Shown here: positions 18,156 to 28,061 of the stretch, piece by piece | Layout: each line of letters opens with the position of its first letter | Position numbering within the stretch: position 1 is the first letter of the stretch | Origin: Aquabacterium sp. NJ1 | GTDB lineage: Bacteria > Pseudomonadota > Gammaproteobacteria > Burkholderiales > Burkholderiaceae_C | Direction: 5' to 3' | DNA: 64,000 nucleotides | NCBI RefSeq assembly: GCF_000768065.1 | Contig: NZ_JRKM01000001.1 | Location: 4,805,100 to 4,869,099 of the forward strand | Notes under the pieces: generated by a model | Databases searched by the model: none | Told to the model about the DNA's origin: nothing | What the model saw: the letters and a program-made list of their open reading frames with translations, nothing else | Position numbers and translations under genes: made by a program

Positions 18156-18690
18156 AGTGCAGTCTGTGCGTCCGCCGATCGGGCGAGCGGCCGCGGCCGG
18201 CCTGGCCTGGGTCTTGGCGCTGAGCCTTGCGGGCTGCGGCATGTTCAAGAAGGAAGAGCAGAGCGCGGCCACCAAACCGCCCGCTCCGCCGGCCACCCAG
18301 CCCGCCCCCATGACCGTGACCACCTCCAAGGGCGTGATCAAGCTGTCACCACCGGAGACGCCACGCAGTTGGGCCGACGCCCGTCAACAGGCTGCGCACC
18401 GCTTGATCGCTGCCAACCCCGACACCACCTACATGAGCAAGCCGCCCGACATCCTACTGGCCATCCCGGTCTTGAGCATCGAGCTCAATGGGGACGGCAG
18501 CATCCGCCGCATCGCGGTGATGCGCTACCCCAGCCAGGCGCGTGAAACGGTGGCCATGGCCATGGCTGCGGTTCGCCGCGCTGCGCCGTTTGGTGATGTC
18601 AGTCGGCTGCCCAAGCCCTGGAAATTCAATGAGACCTTTTTGTTCGATGCGGACAAGAAGTTCAAGCCGATGACGCTGGACCAACGTTGA
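18142..18690 (+). CDS. Predicted lipoprotein
   Basis: 182 aa from GTG 18142, which is preceded by GAGGAG with a 7-nt gap and overlaps the end of uvrC by 14 nt. The N-terminus is a lipoprotein signal: basic residues, a hydrophobic run '[14 protein letters not shown]' and lipobox Cys32. A Pro/Ala linker follows. The mature part ('[52 protein letters not shown]') resembles the TonB C-terminal-like fold, with its 'DGSI..I.V....' strand and 'A.AV..AAPF..LP' helix. I cannot name it. It is co-transcribed with uvrC and pgsA. Confidence 0.7.
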   Translation: MHCVEVQSVRPPIGRAAAAGLAWVLALSLAGCGMFKKEEQSAATKPPAPPATQPAPMTVTTSKGVIKLSPPETPRSWADARQQAAHRLIAANPDTTYMSKPPDILLAIPVLSIELNGDGSIRRIAVMRYPSQARETVAMAMAAVRRAAPFGDVSRLPKPWKFNETFLFDADKKFKPMTLDQR

Positions 18691-18719
18691 AGCGCCCCGT
18701 TCGGGGGCACAATGCAGCC

Positions 18720-19286
18720 ATGTTCTGGACCTTGCCCACCTTGCTCACCTGGGCGCGGATCGTCGCGATTCCGCTGATCGTGGGTGTTTTCTACCTGCCT
18801 TGGCCCATGGCCAAGATCAACCTGCTGGCCTGCGTGCTGTTCGTGGTCGTGGCCCTGACCGACTGGGCGGACGGCTGGCTGGCACGGCGCCTGAACCAGA
18901 CGTCGGCCTTCGGGGCCTTCCTGGATCCGGTGGCGGACAAGTTCCTGGTCTGTGCATCCTTGCTGATCCTGCTGCAACTGGAGCGCGTCACGGCCTTGGT
19001 GGCACTCATCATCATCGGGCGGGAGATCGCGATCTCGGCCCTGCGTGAATGGATGGCGCAAATCGGCGCCTCACGCAGCGTGGCCGTCCACATGCTGGGC
19101 AAGCTCAAGACGGCCTCTCAGATGGCCGCCATCATGTTGCTGCTCTACGACGGCGACATCGCGGGCGTGATCCACACACGCCAGTGGGGCACCTGGCTCA
19201 TTTATGTGGCCTGTGGCCTGACCATCTGGTCCATGGCGTATTACCTCCAGAAGTCCTTGCCCGACATCCGCGCCAAGGCGCGTTGA
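18720..19286 (+). CDS. pgsA: CDP-diacylglycerol--glycerol-3-phosphate 3-phosphatidyltransferase
   Basis: An inner-membrane enzyme of 188 aa that makes phosphatidylglycerophosphate, the committed step to phosphatidylglycerol. The CDP-alcohol phosphotransferase signature is complete in 'DWADGWLARRLNQTSAFGAF' followed by 'LDPVADK'. Several hydrophobic helices surround it. ATG 18720 gives the normal N-terminus; the frame is open slightly upstream. It follows uvrC and the lipoprotein, a common arrangement in proteobacteria. Confidence 0.93.
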   Translation: MFWTLPTLLTWARIVAIPLIVGVFYLPWPMAKINLLACVLFVVVALTDWADGWLARRLNQTSAFGAFLDPVADKFLVCASLLILLQLERVTALVALIIIGREIAISALREWMAQIGASRSVAVHMLGKLKTASQMAAIMLLLYDGDIAGVIHTRQWGTWLIYVACGLTIWSMAYYLQKSLPDIRAKAR

Positions 19287-19530
19287 ACGCGCGGCGGGCA
19301 AATCGCCGCTGCCAACACGGGCTTCCTACCCCTCATTGCCCACGCGCTGTCAAGCGTGCATATCCGCGTCTTGCGCCTGTTCGGCCGCATGTTGAATGGG
19401 CATAGAATGAATTTTCCGGTCCTCAGCCGGGTCGAGCAGTCCTTACGGTGCGGTCCCCTGTCGGCTCAGCGCTGCAAGCACGCCAGATTTTTTGGAACTC
19501 GTTTCGTGGCATCTTTTGAGGGGATTTTTC

Positions 19531-19803
19531 GTGAACAAGTCCGAGTTGATCGAGCACATCGCCCAGCAAGCTGATATTTCCAAGGCCGCAGCCGGTCGCG
19601 CCCTGGAAGCTGTCATTGGTGGTGTGCGTACCACACTGAAGAAGGGCGGCACCGTGTCGCTCGTTGGGTTCGGCACCTTTGCCGTCAGCACCCGTGCTGC
19701 ACGCACAGGGCGCAACCCCCGTACCGGCGACGCCATCAAGATCAAGAAGGCCAAGGTGCCCAAATTCCGTCCGGGCAAGGCGCTGAAAGACGCGGTGAAC
19801 TGA
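19531..19803 (+). CDS. hup: DNA-binding protein HU
   Basis: A histone-like protein of 90 aa, exactly the usual HU length. It has the family core '[24 protein letters not shown]', 'VSLVGFGTF' and the DNA-clasping arm '[26 protein letters not shown]'. The GTG start at 19531 is supported by TGAGGGG about 10 nt before it. A TAGAAT -10-like hexamer upstream (19403-19408) is a possible promoter. tRNA-Val follows 29 nt after the stop. Confidence 0.95.
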   Translation: MNKSELIEHIAQQADISKAAAGRALEAVIGGVRTTLKKGGTVSLVGFGTFAVSTRAARTGRNPRTGDAIKIKKAKVPKFRPGKALKDAVN

Positions 19804-19832
19804 GGCTAGAATACGGCCCCAATTAGTCTGTC

Positions 19833-19908
19833 GGGTGCTTAGCTCAGTTGGTAGAGCGGCGCCCTTACAAGGCGTAGGTCGGGGGTTCGAGCCCCTCAGC
19901 ACCCACCA
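19833..19908 (+). tRNA. tRNA-Val (anticodon UAC), CCA encoded
   Basis: A full cloverleaf of 76 nt. Acceptor GGGTGCT pairs with AGCACCC, the D-arm is AGCTCAGTTGGTAGAGC, the anticodon loop CTTACAA reads TAC, the T-arm is GGGGGTTCGAGCCCC, and discriminator A and CCA are encoded. A TAGAAT -10 candidate lies at 19807-19812, just after hup. The 3' half (19863-19911) is repeated in degraded form at 22927-22975. Confidence 0.97.
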
Positions 19909-20270
19909 CCGGCAAGCCTGATCAAGCAACACACATCAACCACCTGGCGCAACGCAGGTGGTTTTTTGTTTTTGCCCTACGTATTGCACTCGGGCACTCG
20001 GCGCAAACCTCGAATGTCTTGGTGAATTGAGTCAATTCGAGCACTAATTCGCAACACGCTGTCACATATTTGCCTCAGGCCAGCGCTGCGACTTCAGCTT
20101 GGGCAACGTGCTCCGATATCCAGAAGCAGATTCCTCGTTTTGTGGTTTGAGGTGGCTTTTGCTGCATGAGGCCGATCAGGTTTGTTGCGGGCCGCGTGCA
20201 TCGCTTCATCTGACTGCGTTCCGACTACCTTGCCCACAACGTGTTAACCGTAGGACTTTAGGTAGCCCAT
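19909..20270. other. Gap after tRNA-Val with terminator
   Basis: A terminator lies at 19938-19967 (AACCACCTG pairing with CAGGTGGTT, then T6). I see no gene or clear regulatory site in the remaining 300 bases before the chemoreceptor. Confidence 0.7.
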
Positions 20271-22790
20271 ATGTCTTTAAACCTGAATTTACGTAACCGG
20301 TTGATCGCTGTGTCGATCGTGGTTGCACTCCCCTTGTTCGCGCTGGCGGGCATGCTGCTGGGGGCCGGCACCATGTTCGTGGTGTTGCCCATGATGTTGA
20401 TGGCTGGCGCCGGGTTCTGGCTGTGGCGGGACAGCTTGCAGGCACAGCGGCAACAAGAGGCGCTGGCCGCGGTCAGCACGCGTTACAGCTCGGCGCTGGA
20501 AGGGGTCACCGTCAATGTCATGATCGCCGACGAGTCCGGCACCATCACCTTCGCCAACCGCGCCGTGCTGAACATGCTGGCGCGCGCAGAAAGCGACATT
20601 CGCAAAGACCTGCCGCAATTCAATGTGCGCGAGGTCGTGGGTTCGTCCATCGACATCTTCCACAAGAATCCCGCACACCAGCGCATGCTCCTGGCTGATT
20701 TGCGCGCTGCGCATCGCGCCAAGCTGCGCATGGGGGAGCGTCACTTTGCGCTCACGGCAACGCCGGTCTTTGGTGGCGACGGCAAGCGGCTGGGCACCTG
20801 TGTGGAGTGGGCCGACCAGACGGCCGAGGTCTTGAGCGAGCAAGCCATCGCCGCAGCGCTGGATGCCGCCACGAAGGGGGACTTCTCTCACCGCCTGCAG
20901 GCCATCGAGGACGCGCCGGCCTTCTTTGAAGTTCTGGTCAAGCAGGTCAATGGATTGCTGCACGCGTCCGACCTGGGCATCCGGCAGATCGGCGACGAGG
21001 TGCGTGAGCTGGCCAAGGGCAAACTGTCTGTCGAGACCGGCGACACGCTGGCTGGCAGTTTGGGCTCGCTTCAATCCGATGTGCGCTCGCTGCAGCAAAA
21101 GTTGTTGACGCTGATCGCCGAGATGAACCGCATGTCGAGCGAGCACGACCGAGGTGACATCGACGTGGTCATCGACGTCGACCAGTTTGAGGGCGACTTC
21201 CGCTCCATGGCGCAAGGCATCAACCAGATGGTCGGCGGGCACATTGCCGTCAAGAAGAAGGCCATGGCCTGCATTGCCGAGTTCGGCCGGGGCAACTTCA
21301 ACGCACCGCTGGATACCTTCCCGGGCAAGAAGGCCTTCATCAACGAAACCATCGAGAAGGTTCGTCACAACCTCAAGGGCCTGATCGAGGAGATGAACCG
21401 CATGTCGAGCGAACACGATCGTGGCGACATCGACGTGGTCATCAATGCGGATCAGTTCGAGGGCGACTTCCGCGCCATGGCGCAGGGCATCAACGACATG
21501 GTGACCGGCCACATCGCGGTGAAGAAGAAGGCCATGGCCTGCATTGCCGAGTTCGGCCGGGGCAACTTCGAGGCGCCGCTGGACGCCTTCCCGGGCAAGA
21601 AAGCCTTCATCAACGAGACAATCGAGCAGGTTCGATCCAACCTGAAGGCCCTGATCACGGACACGGCCAAGCTGGTTGAAGCGGCTCGCGCAGGCTTGCT
21701 GGACACCCGCTCCGACGCTTCGGCTCACTACGGCGACTTCCGTCGTATTGTCGAGGGCATCAACGCGACGCTGGATGCGGTGATCGAGCCTGTCAACGAA
21801 ACGGCTCGCGTGTTGAAAGCGCTTGAGAACGGAGATCTGACGCAGGTTGCCAGCACCCACTTCCAGGGGCAGCTCAAGGCGCTGTGCGAGAGCGTCAACA
21901 GCACGGTTTCCAAGTTGGCGGAAGTGGTGGGCAGCGTCAATGACAGTGCCAACAGCTTGTCCAGCGCAGCGGAGCAAGTGAGTTCGACCGCTCAATCGTT
22001 GAGCCAGGGCGCCAGCGAGCAGGCTTCGAGCGTGGAAGAAACCTCGGCGTCGATCGAGCAGATGTCCGCCTCGGTTCAGCAGAACGCTGACAATGCCCGG
22101 GTGACCGAAGGCATGTCCAGCAGGGCCGCCAAAGAAGCCTCCGAAGGTGGTCAGGCCGTGCGTGACACCGTGCTGGCCATGAAGACCATCGCCGACAAGA
22201 TCGGCATCGTGGACGACATCGCCTATCAGACCAATCTGCTGGCGCTGAACGCCGCGATCGAAGCCGCCCGTGCGGGCGAGCATGGCAAGGGCTTTGCCGT
22301 GGTGGCGGACGAGGTGCGAAAGCTGGCCGAGCGCAGCCAGGAGGCCGCACAGGAAATCGGCGAGGTGGCCAAGAACAGCGTGGCCCTGGCAGAGCGGGCC
22401 GGTGCCTTGCTCGACACGATCGTCCCGTCCATCTCCAAGGCTTCCGACCTGGTGCAGGAAATCGCCTCGGCGTCCAATGAGCAGTCTTCGGGCATCGGCC
22501 AGATCAACACGGCCATCACCCAGCTGTCCCAGCTGACGCAGGAAAACTCTGCGGCTTCCGAGGAGTTGGCCGCCACGGCTGAAGAGATGAGTGGCCAGGC
22601 AGATCAGTTGCAGGAGTTGATGACCTTCTTCAACACGGGGACGCCATCCACGTCGCGCTCGCATGCCCGAGCCAGCTCGAGCATGGTCAAGGCCGTGCCT
22701 GTGCCGGCCAAGCCCAGACCGAGTGTCACCCGCAAGCCTTCTCGAGAGGTGTCTGTGAGCCACAAGGATTTCGTTCCTTTCGACGCCTGA
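20271..22790 (+). CDS. Methyl-accepting chemotaxis protein with PAS domain and duplicated HAMP-like module
   Basis: 839 aa. Residues 8-50 form two hydrophobic helices with almost no periplasmic loop, so sensing is probably intracellular. A PAS-like domain follows ('[23 protein letters not shown]', about 80-190), then HAMP-like segments. Two nearly identical 90-aa modules (about 281-460) and a third diverged one precede the signalling domain, whose tip is '[44 protein letters not shown]'. It signals to CheA/CheW and is methylated. The gene stands alone, flanked by tRNA-Val and a copy of the tRNA 3' end. Ligand unknown. Confidence 0.92.
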   Translation: MSLNLNLRNRLIAVSIVVALPLFALAGMLLGAGTMFVVLPMMLMAGAGFWLWRDSLQAQRQQEALAAVSTRYSSALEGVTVNVMIADESGTITFANRAVLNMLARAESDIRKDLPQFNVREVVGSSIDIFHKNPAHQRMLLADLRAAHRAKLRMGERHFALTATPVFGGDGKRLGTCVEWADQTAEVLSEQAIAAALDAATKGDFSHRLQAIEDAPAFFEVLVKQVNGLLHASDLGIRQIGDEVRELAKGKLSVETGDTLAGSLGSLQSDVRSLQQKLLTLIAEMNRMSSEHDRGDIDVVIDVDQFEGDFRSMAQGINQMVGGHIAVKKKAMACIAEFGRGNFNAPLDTFPGKKAFINETIEKVRHNLKGLIEEMNRMSSEHDRGDIDVVINADQFEGDFRAMAQGINDMVTGHIAVKKKAMACIAEFGRGNFEAPLDAFPGKKAFINETIEQVRSNLKALITDTAKLVEAARAGLLDTRSDASAHYGDFRRIVEGINATLDAVIEPVNETARVLKALENGDLTQVASTHFQGQLKALCESVNSTVSKLAEVVGSVNDSANSLSSAAEQVSSTAQSLSQGASEQASSVEETSASIEQMSASVQQNADNARVTEGMSSRAAKEASEGGQAVRDTVLAMKTIADKIGIVDDIAYQTNLLALNAAIEAARAGEHGKGFAVVADEVRKLAERSQEAAQEIGEVAKNSVALAERAGALLDTIVPSISKASDLVQEIASASNEQSSGIGQINTAITQLSQLTQENSAASEELAATAEEMSGQADQLQELMTFFNTGTPSTSRSHARASSSMVKAVPVPAKPRPSVTRKPSREVSVSHKDFVPFDA
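21111..21650 (+). repeat. Tandem 270-bp duplication inside the chemoreceptor gene
   Basis: Units 21111-21380 and 21381-21650 encode two 90-residue modules that differ at only about a dozen residues. Each runs from 'LI(A/E)[13 protein letters not shown]' to 'FINETIE(K/Q)VR'. The unit length is an exact multiple of 3, so the frame is kept. Confidence 0.9.
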
Positions 22791-23096
22791 GCGCCAGGGC
22801 ATTCCTGTTGCGTCCCTGCGTCATTGGCGTCGAAATCAAGGTAATATCCGCGGGCGTCTACCGCTATCGGTTGGCAGCTTCGGTTGGTGGGTTCTGTAAC
22901 CTATTGATTAATAAGGTTAGCTACTTCCTTACAAGGCGTAGGTAGGGGTTTCGAGCCCCTCGGCACCCACCACCGATAGCAAATAAAAAGGCGAACCACG
23001 GTTCGCCTTTGTGTTGTCTGAGGCCAGCATGCTTGCGGCCGCAGATCCAAGCCACAGAAGGCCCTGAAGACGGCCCGCAACAGTTGGTTCATCGAC
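22791..23096. repeat. Degraded tRNA-Val 3' copy and terminator
   Basis: Bases 22927-22975 match the tRNA-Val 3' half at 19863-19911 over 49 bp with 3 mismatches, including the anticodon loop, the T-arm (one pair broken) and CCA. The 5' half is not recognisable, so this is not a functional tRNA. A terminator follows at 22986-23011 (AAAGGCGAACC / GGTTCGCCTTT). This resembles an att-site remnant plus the displaced original tRNA terminator. Confidence 0.75.
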
Positions 23097-25034
23097 ATGT
23101 TTGATTTCGTTCGCAAACACACCCGCATCCTCCAGTTCCTGCTGGTTCTGCTCATCCTGCCGTCGTTCGTGGTGTTCGGCATCCAGGGGTATTCGCGCTT
23201 TGCCAGCGACGAGGGTGCGGTGGCCAAGGTGGCTTCCCAGAAGATCACGCAGGCCGAGTGGGACAACGCCAACCGCAATGCGGCCGAGCGTTTCCGCGCC
23301 CAGCAGCCCGATATCGACGCGAAGGTGTTCGATTCGCCCGAGTTCAAAAAGCAGTCGCTCGAACAACTGGTGCGCCAATATGTACTGGCCGCAGCGGCGC
23401 ATGACCAGAACCTGAACCCGCCCACGGCCCGCCTGGTTCGCGTGTTCTCGTCGGACCCCCAGTTCGCGGCGCTGCGCAACGCCGATGGCTCGCTCAACAA
23501 GCAGGTGCTGGAAGCACGCGGCATGACGCCTGCCCAGTTCGAGGCCTTGCTGCGCCAGGAGCTGACCGTTGGCCAGGTGCTGGCTGGCGTGGCCATGACC
23601 GGTCAGACGTCCAAGCTGGCCAACCGCCAGGCGGTCGACGCCTTGTTCCAGGTGCGTGATGTGCAGTGGTTGAAGCTGGAGCCCAAGCAGTACGCTGCGC
23701 AGCTCAACCCCACGCCCGAGCAACTGCAGGCCTACTACAAGGACCCCGCCAACGCCAGCTGGCTCACGGCGCCCGAAAAGGCCGATGTGCAGTACGTGGT
23801 GCTGGATCTGGACACCTTGAAGAAGCGTGTCACGGTCAATGAAGACGACCTGCGCCGCTCCTACGAGGAGAACAAGGGCCGCTTCACCGCTGCCGAAGAG
23901 CGCCGCGCCAGCCACATCCTGATCAAGGCCGAGAAGAGCGCGTCCGCCGAGCAGAAGAAGGCCGCCAAGGCCAAGGCCGAGCAGCTGCTGGCCCAGCTGC
24001 AAAAGAACCCTTCGTTGTTTGCCGAACTGGCCAAGAAGAACTCTGATGACCCCGGCTCTGCGTCGAATGGCGGTGACCTGGACTTCTTTGGCCGCGGCGC
24101 GATGGTCAAGCCTTTCGAGGATGCTGCTTTTGCACTCAAGCCAGGCCAGCTCAGCGGCGTGGTTGAGAGTGACTTCGGCTACCACATCATCCTGTTGACC
24201 GCCGTGCGCGGTGGCCAGCCTCAGCCTTTCGAGGCTGTGCGTGGTCAGCTGGAAGACGACGCTCGCAAGCAACTGGCGCTGCGTGAATATGCCGGTGCAG
24301 CCGAGAAGTTCACCAATGGCGTGTACGAGCAGTCCGACAGCCTCAAGCCTGTTGCGGATGAACTCAAGCTGACCATCCAGACAGCCACCGACGTGCTGCA
24401 TGAGCCTGGTGCGAAAGACCAGGGCGTGCTGTCCAACCGCCGTTTGCTGGACGCCTTGTTCGACCCGGTCAACCGCGCCAAGGGCCGCAACACCGAGGCC
24501 ATCGAGGTGGGTGGCAACAAGCTGGTGTCGGCCCGCATCGTCAAGTACAGCCCGGCCAGCCGCCAGCCGTTTGAAGCCGTGGCAGACAAGGTGCGCGAGC
24601 GCTGGGTTGCCGCAGAGGCACTGAAGGCTGCCCGCAAGGATGCCGAAGCGAAGATGGCGTTGTGGAAGCAGTCGCCTGACAAGGCGCAACTGCCTGCATC
24701 GGTTCAGATGTCTCGCAAGCTGGTCTTTGCTCAGCCGCCTCAGGTGCTGGATGCCGCCTTGCGTATCCCGGAAAAGCAATTGCCCGCCTGGGCTGTGGTG
24801 GACCTGGGTGCCGAAGGCACTGCCTTGATCAAGGTGAACAAGGTCTTGCCGATCCAGATCTCCGAGCAGGAGCTCAACGAAACCGAATCCCAGTTTGGCA
24901 ACTACTGGGGCAAGGCCGAAGCCGAGGCCTACTACCGCGCGCTCAAGCGCCAGTACAAGGTGGAGTTCGTCAACGACGGCAAGAAGGTGATGGAAAAAGC
25001 GGCTGAACCGCAAAAATCTGCGTCAGCTTCGTGA
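23097..25034 (+). CDS. ppiD: Periplasmic folding chaperone PpiD (SurA N-terminal plus parvulin domain)
   Basis: 645 aa, anchored by one N-terminal membrane helix ('[21 protein letters not shown]', about 12-33) with the bulk in the periplasm. A SurA-like chaperone domain follows, then a parvulin peptidyl-prolyl isomerase domain ('ASHILIKAE', '[31 protein letters not shown]', 'FGYHIILL', about 270-385) and a second helical region. It helps newly exported outer-membrane proteins fold at the Sec translocon. ATG 23097. tRNA-His starts 40 nt after the stop, and the tRNA promoter lies in and just after its 3' end. Confidence 0.93.
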   Translation: MFDFVRKHTRILQFLLVLLILPSFVVFGIQGYSRFASDEGAVAKVASQKITQAEWDNANRNAAERFRAQQPDIDAKVFDSPEFKKQSLEQLVRQYVLAAAAHDQNLNPPTARLVRVFSSDPQFAALRNADGSLNKQVLEARGMTPAQFEALLRQELTVGQVLAGVAMTGQTSKLANRQAVDALFQVRDVQWLKLEPKQYAAQLNPTPEQLQAYYKDPANASWLTAPEKADVQYVVLDLDTLKKRVTVNEDDLRRSYEENKGRFTAAEERRASHILIKAEKSASAEQKKAAKAKAEQLLAQLQKNPSLFAELAKKNSDDPGSASNGGDLDFFGRGAMVKPFEDAAFALKPGQLSGVVESDFGYHIILLTAVRGGQPQPFEAVRGQLEDDARKQLALREYAGAAEKFTNGVYEQSDSLKPVADELKLTIQTATDVLHEPGAKDQGVLSNRRLLDALFDPVNRAKGRNTEAIEVGGNKLVSARIVKYSPASRQPFEAVADKVRERWVAAEALKAARKDAEAKMALWKQSPDKAQLPASVQMSRKLVFAQPPQVLDAALRIPEKQLPAWAVVDLGAEGTALIKVNKVLPIQISEQELNETESQFGNYWGKAEAEAYYRALKRQYKVEFVNDGKKVMEKAAEPQKSASAS

Positions 25035-25059
25035 AAGCACTGAAAAATCGCGCTATAAT
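25031..25059 (+). promoter_or_regulatory. Sigma-70 promoter of tRNA-His
   Basis: A perfect -10 TATAAT at 25054-25059 has GTGAAA (25031-25036) 17 bp upstream as a weak -35. It begins at the ppiD stop and lies 15 bp before the tRNA. Confidence 0.65.
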
Positions 25060-25073
25060 CGTAGTCTTTCAGC

Positions 25074-25150
25074 GGTGGCTATAGCTCAGTTGGTAGAGTC
25101 CCAGATTGTGATTCTGGTTGTCGTGGGTTCGAGTCCCATTAGCCACCCCA
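25074..25150 (+). tRNA. tRNA-His (anticodon GUG), CCA encoded
   Basis: The extra 5' G (G-1, at 25074) faces C73. Acceptor GTGGCTA pairs with TAGCCAC, the anticodon loop TTGTGAT reads GTG, the T-arm includes GGGTTCGAGTCCC, and CCA is encoded. The last 17 bases (25134-25150) recur exactly at 41441-41457 and form the attachment core of the integrated element. Confidence 0.97.
25134..25150 (+). repeat. attL core, 17 bp
   Basis: TCCCATTAGCCACCCCA, the 3' end of tRNA-His, identical to 41441-41457. Identity stops on both sides after 17 bp. Confidence 0.85.
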
Positions 25151-25159
25151 AAACACCTC

Positions 25160-25196
25160 AAACCCTCTAGTAGACTGGTTCTCCTAGGGGGTTTTT
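25160..25196 (+). terminator. Element-encoded terminator after tRNA-His
   Basis: AACCCTCTAG pairs imperfectly with CTAGGGGGTT, followed by T5. It lies inside the element, so the element supplies a replacement terminator to the tRNA it splits from its own (41467-41500). Confidence 0.65.
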
Positions 25197-25240
25197 GCTT
25201 TGCACTGTGTATTGTTGCTATGTAGTGTTGGGAGTTCGGG

Positions 25241-27214
25241 ATGAGCAAGGAAGCCCCCGAAGTGAAACCGTTCCCCGGTGTGAGACGCGTCCCCCAGTCA
25301 ACGAACTGGCAATACTGGAAGCGCAACCCCGATACCTTGAGGCATCACCCGGCGATTGCTGATGAGCAGTGGGCCTTCCGTGGCTCTCTTGGCACAGCGG
25401 ACCTGCGCGAAGCTAACGCAAGGGCGGCGGCAAAGCTGGCCGAACTGGAGGCCCATTGGGCAACCCTGCGGGCTTCGCTGAAGGTCACTAGCCCCGCTGA
25501 TATCACTGCCCCATTGCGTGATGCCATTGCACAGAAGGTGAGGGCGCTTGTTCTTTCTGAGGACGAACAGCTTAGGTCTGATCCTGTGCGCCTTGCATCG
25601 TCCCTTGCGAGCTGGTGGAGCAATCAGGAAGAAGCCCTCAAGCTGGCCTATGAGATGGAGCACGGTGTCCCCCGTGTGGCCGGGCCTCGCTCTGAGGAGG
25701 AGGAAACCACAGTCCAGACTGAGCCGAACCCCAAGCCCTACAGGCCCCGCATGGTTCCTCGGTGGCTTACGAGCGCTGGACAGTCTGAGGTCTCCATGTA
25801 CGTCCAGGCGGGCCGCCCAGAGGTCGCTCTGTATGAACTCTTGCCGTTGCTTCAACAGCGGCACGAGGGGGCGGCGGCACAGGCTAGGGCGGCCATGGCC
25901 CGCGGATCATTTGGCCCGTACCTTCTGGTAGCTGACAGTGTAGCCAAGGCCCTAGGGGTGAACTTGGGCCAAGATGGCTGGACCAAGCCTGATGCTAAGG
26001 CGCTCAGGGATGAATGTCAGCGTGCCTACTTGGATGCCCTGGAAGGCCTTGCGCAGCGTGACAGGGGCATGGTCGTGGACACGCCAGTGGTCCTCCCTGT
26101 TGCCGTTGTGGAGCCCACGCAAGCGGCGCCTAAGGCGTCCACTGCGCTAACTCTGGGCGCGGTGGTCAAGTCTGTGCTGGCCTCGTATCCTGAGAACGAC
26201 TACAGGCGCAAGATAGGTTCTGTCACTGGCCTCATGCTTGAACTGCTAGGCGATACCACCGAGGTGCAGACCATCCGGCAATCACAGATCACTGGCTTCA
26301 TGGCCGACATTTGCAAGTTGCCTGCGGATTGGTACACGTTGAAGAAGCAGGGCGTCTCTGTGGCTTCGATGCTGGAGCAAGAGCACGCGAAGTGCATGTC
26401 CCCTACGACCTTCAAGACCACCTACAAGGCCGCTATGGGTGCCTTCTTGGAGCGTGCCAAGCATGAGTTCCAAGACCAGGGGTTCCCGCAGGGGCTGAGT
26501 GTTAAGTTTGCAAACTACAAGGGCACACGGGAAGAGAACGAGGTTCAACAGCGCAACCTGAAGCCTCAAGAGCTGGTGCGCCTCTTTGGTTCAAAGGAGT
26601 ATGCGGAGCTGGCCTCATCGCCCGATACCGCCCATAAATACTGGCTCCCGCTTCTTGCTCTGTATAGCGGTGCGCGGCCTCGTGAGCTTTGCCAGATCAA
26701 TCCTCAAGTGGACTACGGGGTGGAGGATGACATCCCGTTCTTCCTCATCTCAGCGAAGACAGCAGCGGACGCGGATGTGGTCAAGACAGTGAAGACAGGG
26801 GAGGAGCGACACATCCCCATTCACCCGGAGTTGGTGCGCCTTGGGTTCCTTGTGTACGTCAATAAGGTCAGGAAGCAAGGAGCCCGAAGGTTGTTCCCAG
26901 GCTTCGCCGTTCACAAGGGCAACCCGTATGCGCGGGCCGGTGACTGGTTCTCTGACTTCCTTGAGGAGCTGGGACTCCGCGATGAGACCCCCAAGGCCAT
27001 GGTGACAGGCATCTACGCCTTGAAGAAGACCTTCATAACCGAGGCTGCCCGCTTGGGGCTGCGCTTTCAGCCCATCACGGGGCACGTAGAGGAGAACCTG
27101 TCGCGGGTCCTCAGGGAGAGCTACGTGATGGACGAGGTGCCACTCAAGGATAAGCTGGCGGTGCTAAGGCAGGTTGTATTCGCCGTTGATCCGCACGCAA
27201 GCGGCGGTGACTAG
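25241..27214 (+). CDS. Tyrosine recombinase / phage integrase, long form with variant box II
   Basis: 657 aa, well above the usual 350-450. The N-terminus ('WAFRGSLGTADLREANARAAAKLAELE') resembles the DUF6538 domain of long integrases. A core-binding domain lies around 300-440 and the catalytic domain is C-terminal: box I Arg479 in 'GARPRELC', late His615 in 'TGHVEEN' and nucleophile Tyr628 in 'RESYV'. Box II reads 'YALKKTF' (Tyr592, Lys595) where most family members have His-x-x-Arg. It begins 91 nt inside attL, the standard position, and should catalyse insertion at and excision from tRNA-His. ATG 25241 after a GGGAG-type site. Confidence 0.88.
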   Translation: MSKEAPEVKPFPGVRRVPQSTNWQYWKRNPDTLRHHPAIADEQWAFRGSLGTADLREANARAAAKLAELEAHWATLRASLKVTSPADITAPLRDAIAQKVRALVLSEDEQLRSDPVRLASSLASWWSNQEEALKLAYEMEHGVPRVAGPRSEEEETTVQTEPNPKPYRPRMVPRWLTSAGQSEVSMYVQAGRPEVALYELLPLLQQRHEGAAAQARAAMARGSFGPYLLVADSVAKALGVNLGQDGWTKPDAKALRDECQRAYLDALEGLAQRDRGMVVDTPVVLPVAVVEPTQAAPKASTALTLGAVVKSVLASYPENDYRRKIGSVTGLMLELLGDTTEVQTIRQSQITGFMADICKLPADWYTLKKQGVSVASMLEQEHAKCMSPTTFKTTYKAAMGAFLERAKHEFQDQGFPQGLSVKFANYKGTREENEVQQRNLKPQELVRLFGSKEYAELASSPDTAHKYWLPLLALYSGARPRELCQINPQVDYGVEDDIPFFLISAKTAADADVVKTVKTGEERHIPIHPELVRLGFLVYVNKVRKQGARRLFPGFAVHKGNPYARAGDWFSDFLEELGLRDETPKAMVTGIYALKKTFITEAARLGLRFQPITGHVEENLSRVLRESYVMDEVPLKDKLAVLRQVVFAVDPHASGGD

Positions 27215-27259
27215 AGCTGTATGCAGCGCGCAGGCCGATTTTTTTTTTTGGGGTGGGGA

Positions 27260-27928
27260 ATGGACTTTGAGGTTTTGATTAAGGCGGCGGGGATTTTTAT
27301 TGGCATGGTCGCCGCCGGCTCGGGCGCATTCAAAACCGCCATGGACTTGTCTCAGTTGCGAAGGGGGCGCCTACGCGAAGAATATAAGTTCGCGCGGGAG
27401 TTTTTCGCCGACTTCAAGGAAGATAAGGCCATGCATCCCTTCTTGAGAACAAAGGGTCTTCAGGCGATTGCGGGCACGGCCGACATCAACCCGAGCGAAA
27501 TCCAATACCTGCTGACACTCAAGGGTGCTCCACAAGCAATCAAGGACTATGTCTTTGGTAAGAAGTATTTGCAGCACCTAGAGGGCGTCGGCAATCTTCA
27601 AGTCAACTTCAAGGATCGCTATAAAAATCCGGGGTACAGGAAGCTGCTTAAGAGTTGGTACATATTTTGGTATGGGGTGAGCGTGTTCGCTGCTGGGTCT
27701 CCGTTCATCTTCTCCAGTTTCTTCGCGCGCGGCGGGAATACTTCAGTAGGACTATTCCTCGTCACGCTAGCATTCTTCAGCCCCTATGCATTTCTGGCAC
27801 TGAGGGCTGGCGTGCGGGTCAGTCGCGCGGAGCATTTGGTGTCTACGCAGGAGGCTCATACGCAGGCCATCATCATGCCGAGTGGTAGCAAGATCATCGA
27901 GGAGCCTTCAGCAAAAAAACCAAGCTGA
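27260..27928 (+). CDS. Unknown membrane protein, element cargo
   Basis: 222 aa from ATG 27260, which has a GGGG-type ribosome site; an upstream in-frame start at 27221 would read through a T-run and is less likely. One hydrophobic segment at about 5-25, a charged cytoplasmic stretch ('RRGRLREEYKFAREFFADFKEDKAMHPFLRTKGLQAI'), then two hydrophobic segments (about 145-168 and 172-195). I do not recognise the family. Placed right after the integrase on the same strand, it occupies a spot where many temperate elements carry superinfection-exclusion or defence cargo; this is position-based inference only. Confidence 0.6.
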   Translation: MDFEVLIKAAGIFIGMVAAGSGAFKTAMDLSQLRRGRLREEYKFAREFFADFKEDKAMHPFLRTKGLQAIAGTADINPSEIQYLLTLKGAPQAIKDYVFGKKYLQHLEGVGNLQVNFKDRYKNPGYRKLLKSWYIFWYGVSVFAAGSPFIFSSFFARGGNTSVGLFLVTLAFFSPYAFLALRAGVRVSRAEHLVSTQEAHTQAIIMPSGSKIIEEPSAKKPS

Positions 27929-28025
27929 GCGCCCGTCACGATGCACGGTGAGGAGTAGCACTCGAAGTCCTGGGAATAGCTATGTCATGGATGCGCTGCT
28001 ACCGAAGTGTGGGCGCTTGGGAGCA

Positions 28026-28047
28026 AAAAGGGCGCCCGAAAGCGCCC
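28026..28047 (-). terminator. Terminator of the DUF3606 gene
   Basis: On the minus strand GGGCGC-TTTCGG-GCGCCC is followed by T5, just after the stop of 28062-28238. Confidence 0.8.
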
Positions 28048-28061
28048 TGAATGTAGCGGGC

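Noticed and set aside
20289..22802. 837-aa antisense ORF opposite the chemoreceptor
   Set aside because: A composition artefact; its repeats only mirror the real gene's tandem modules.
22927..22975. Second tRNA-Val gene
   Set aside because: Only the 3' half is recognisable; the 5' acceptor and D-arm are missing, so it cannot fold as a tRNA.
22929..25013. 694-aa antisense ORF opposite ppiD
   Set aside because: No recognisable domain; the plus strand encodes a complete PpiD with signal anchor and parvulin motifs.
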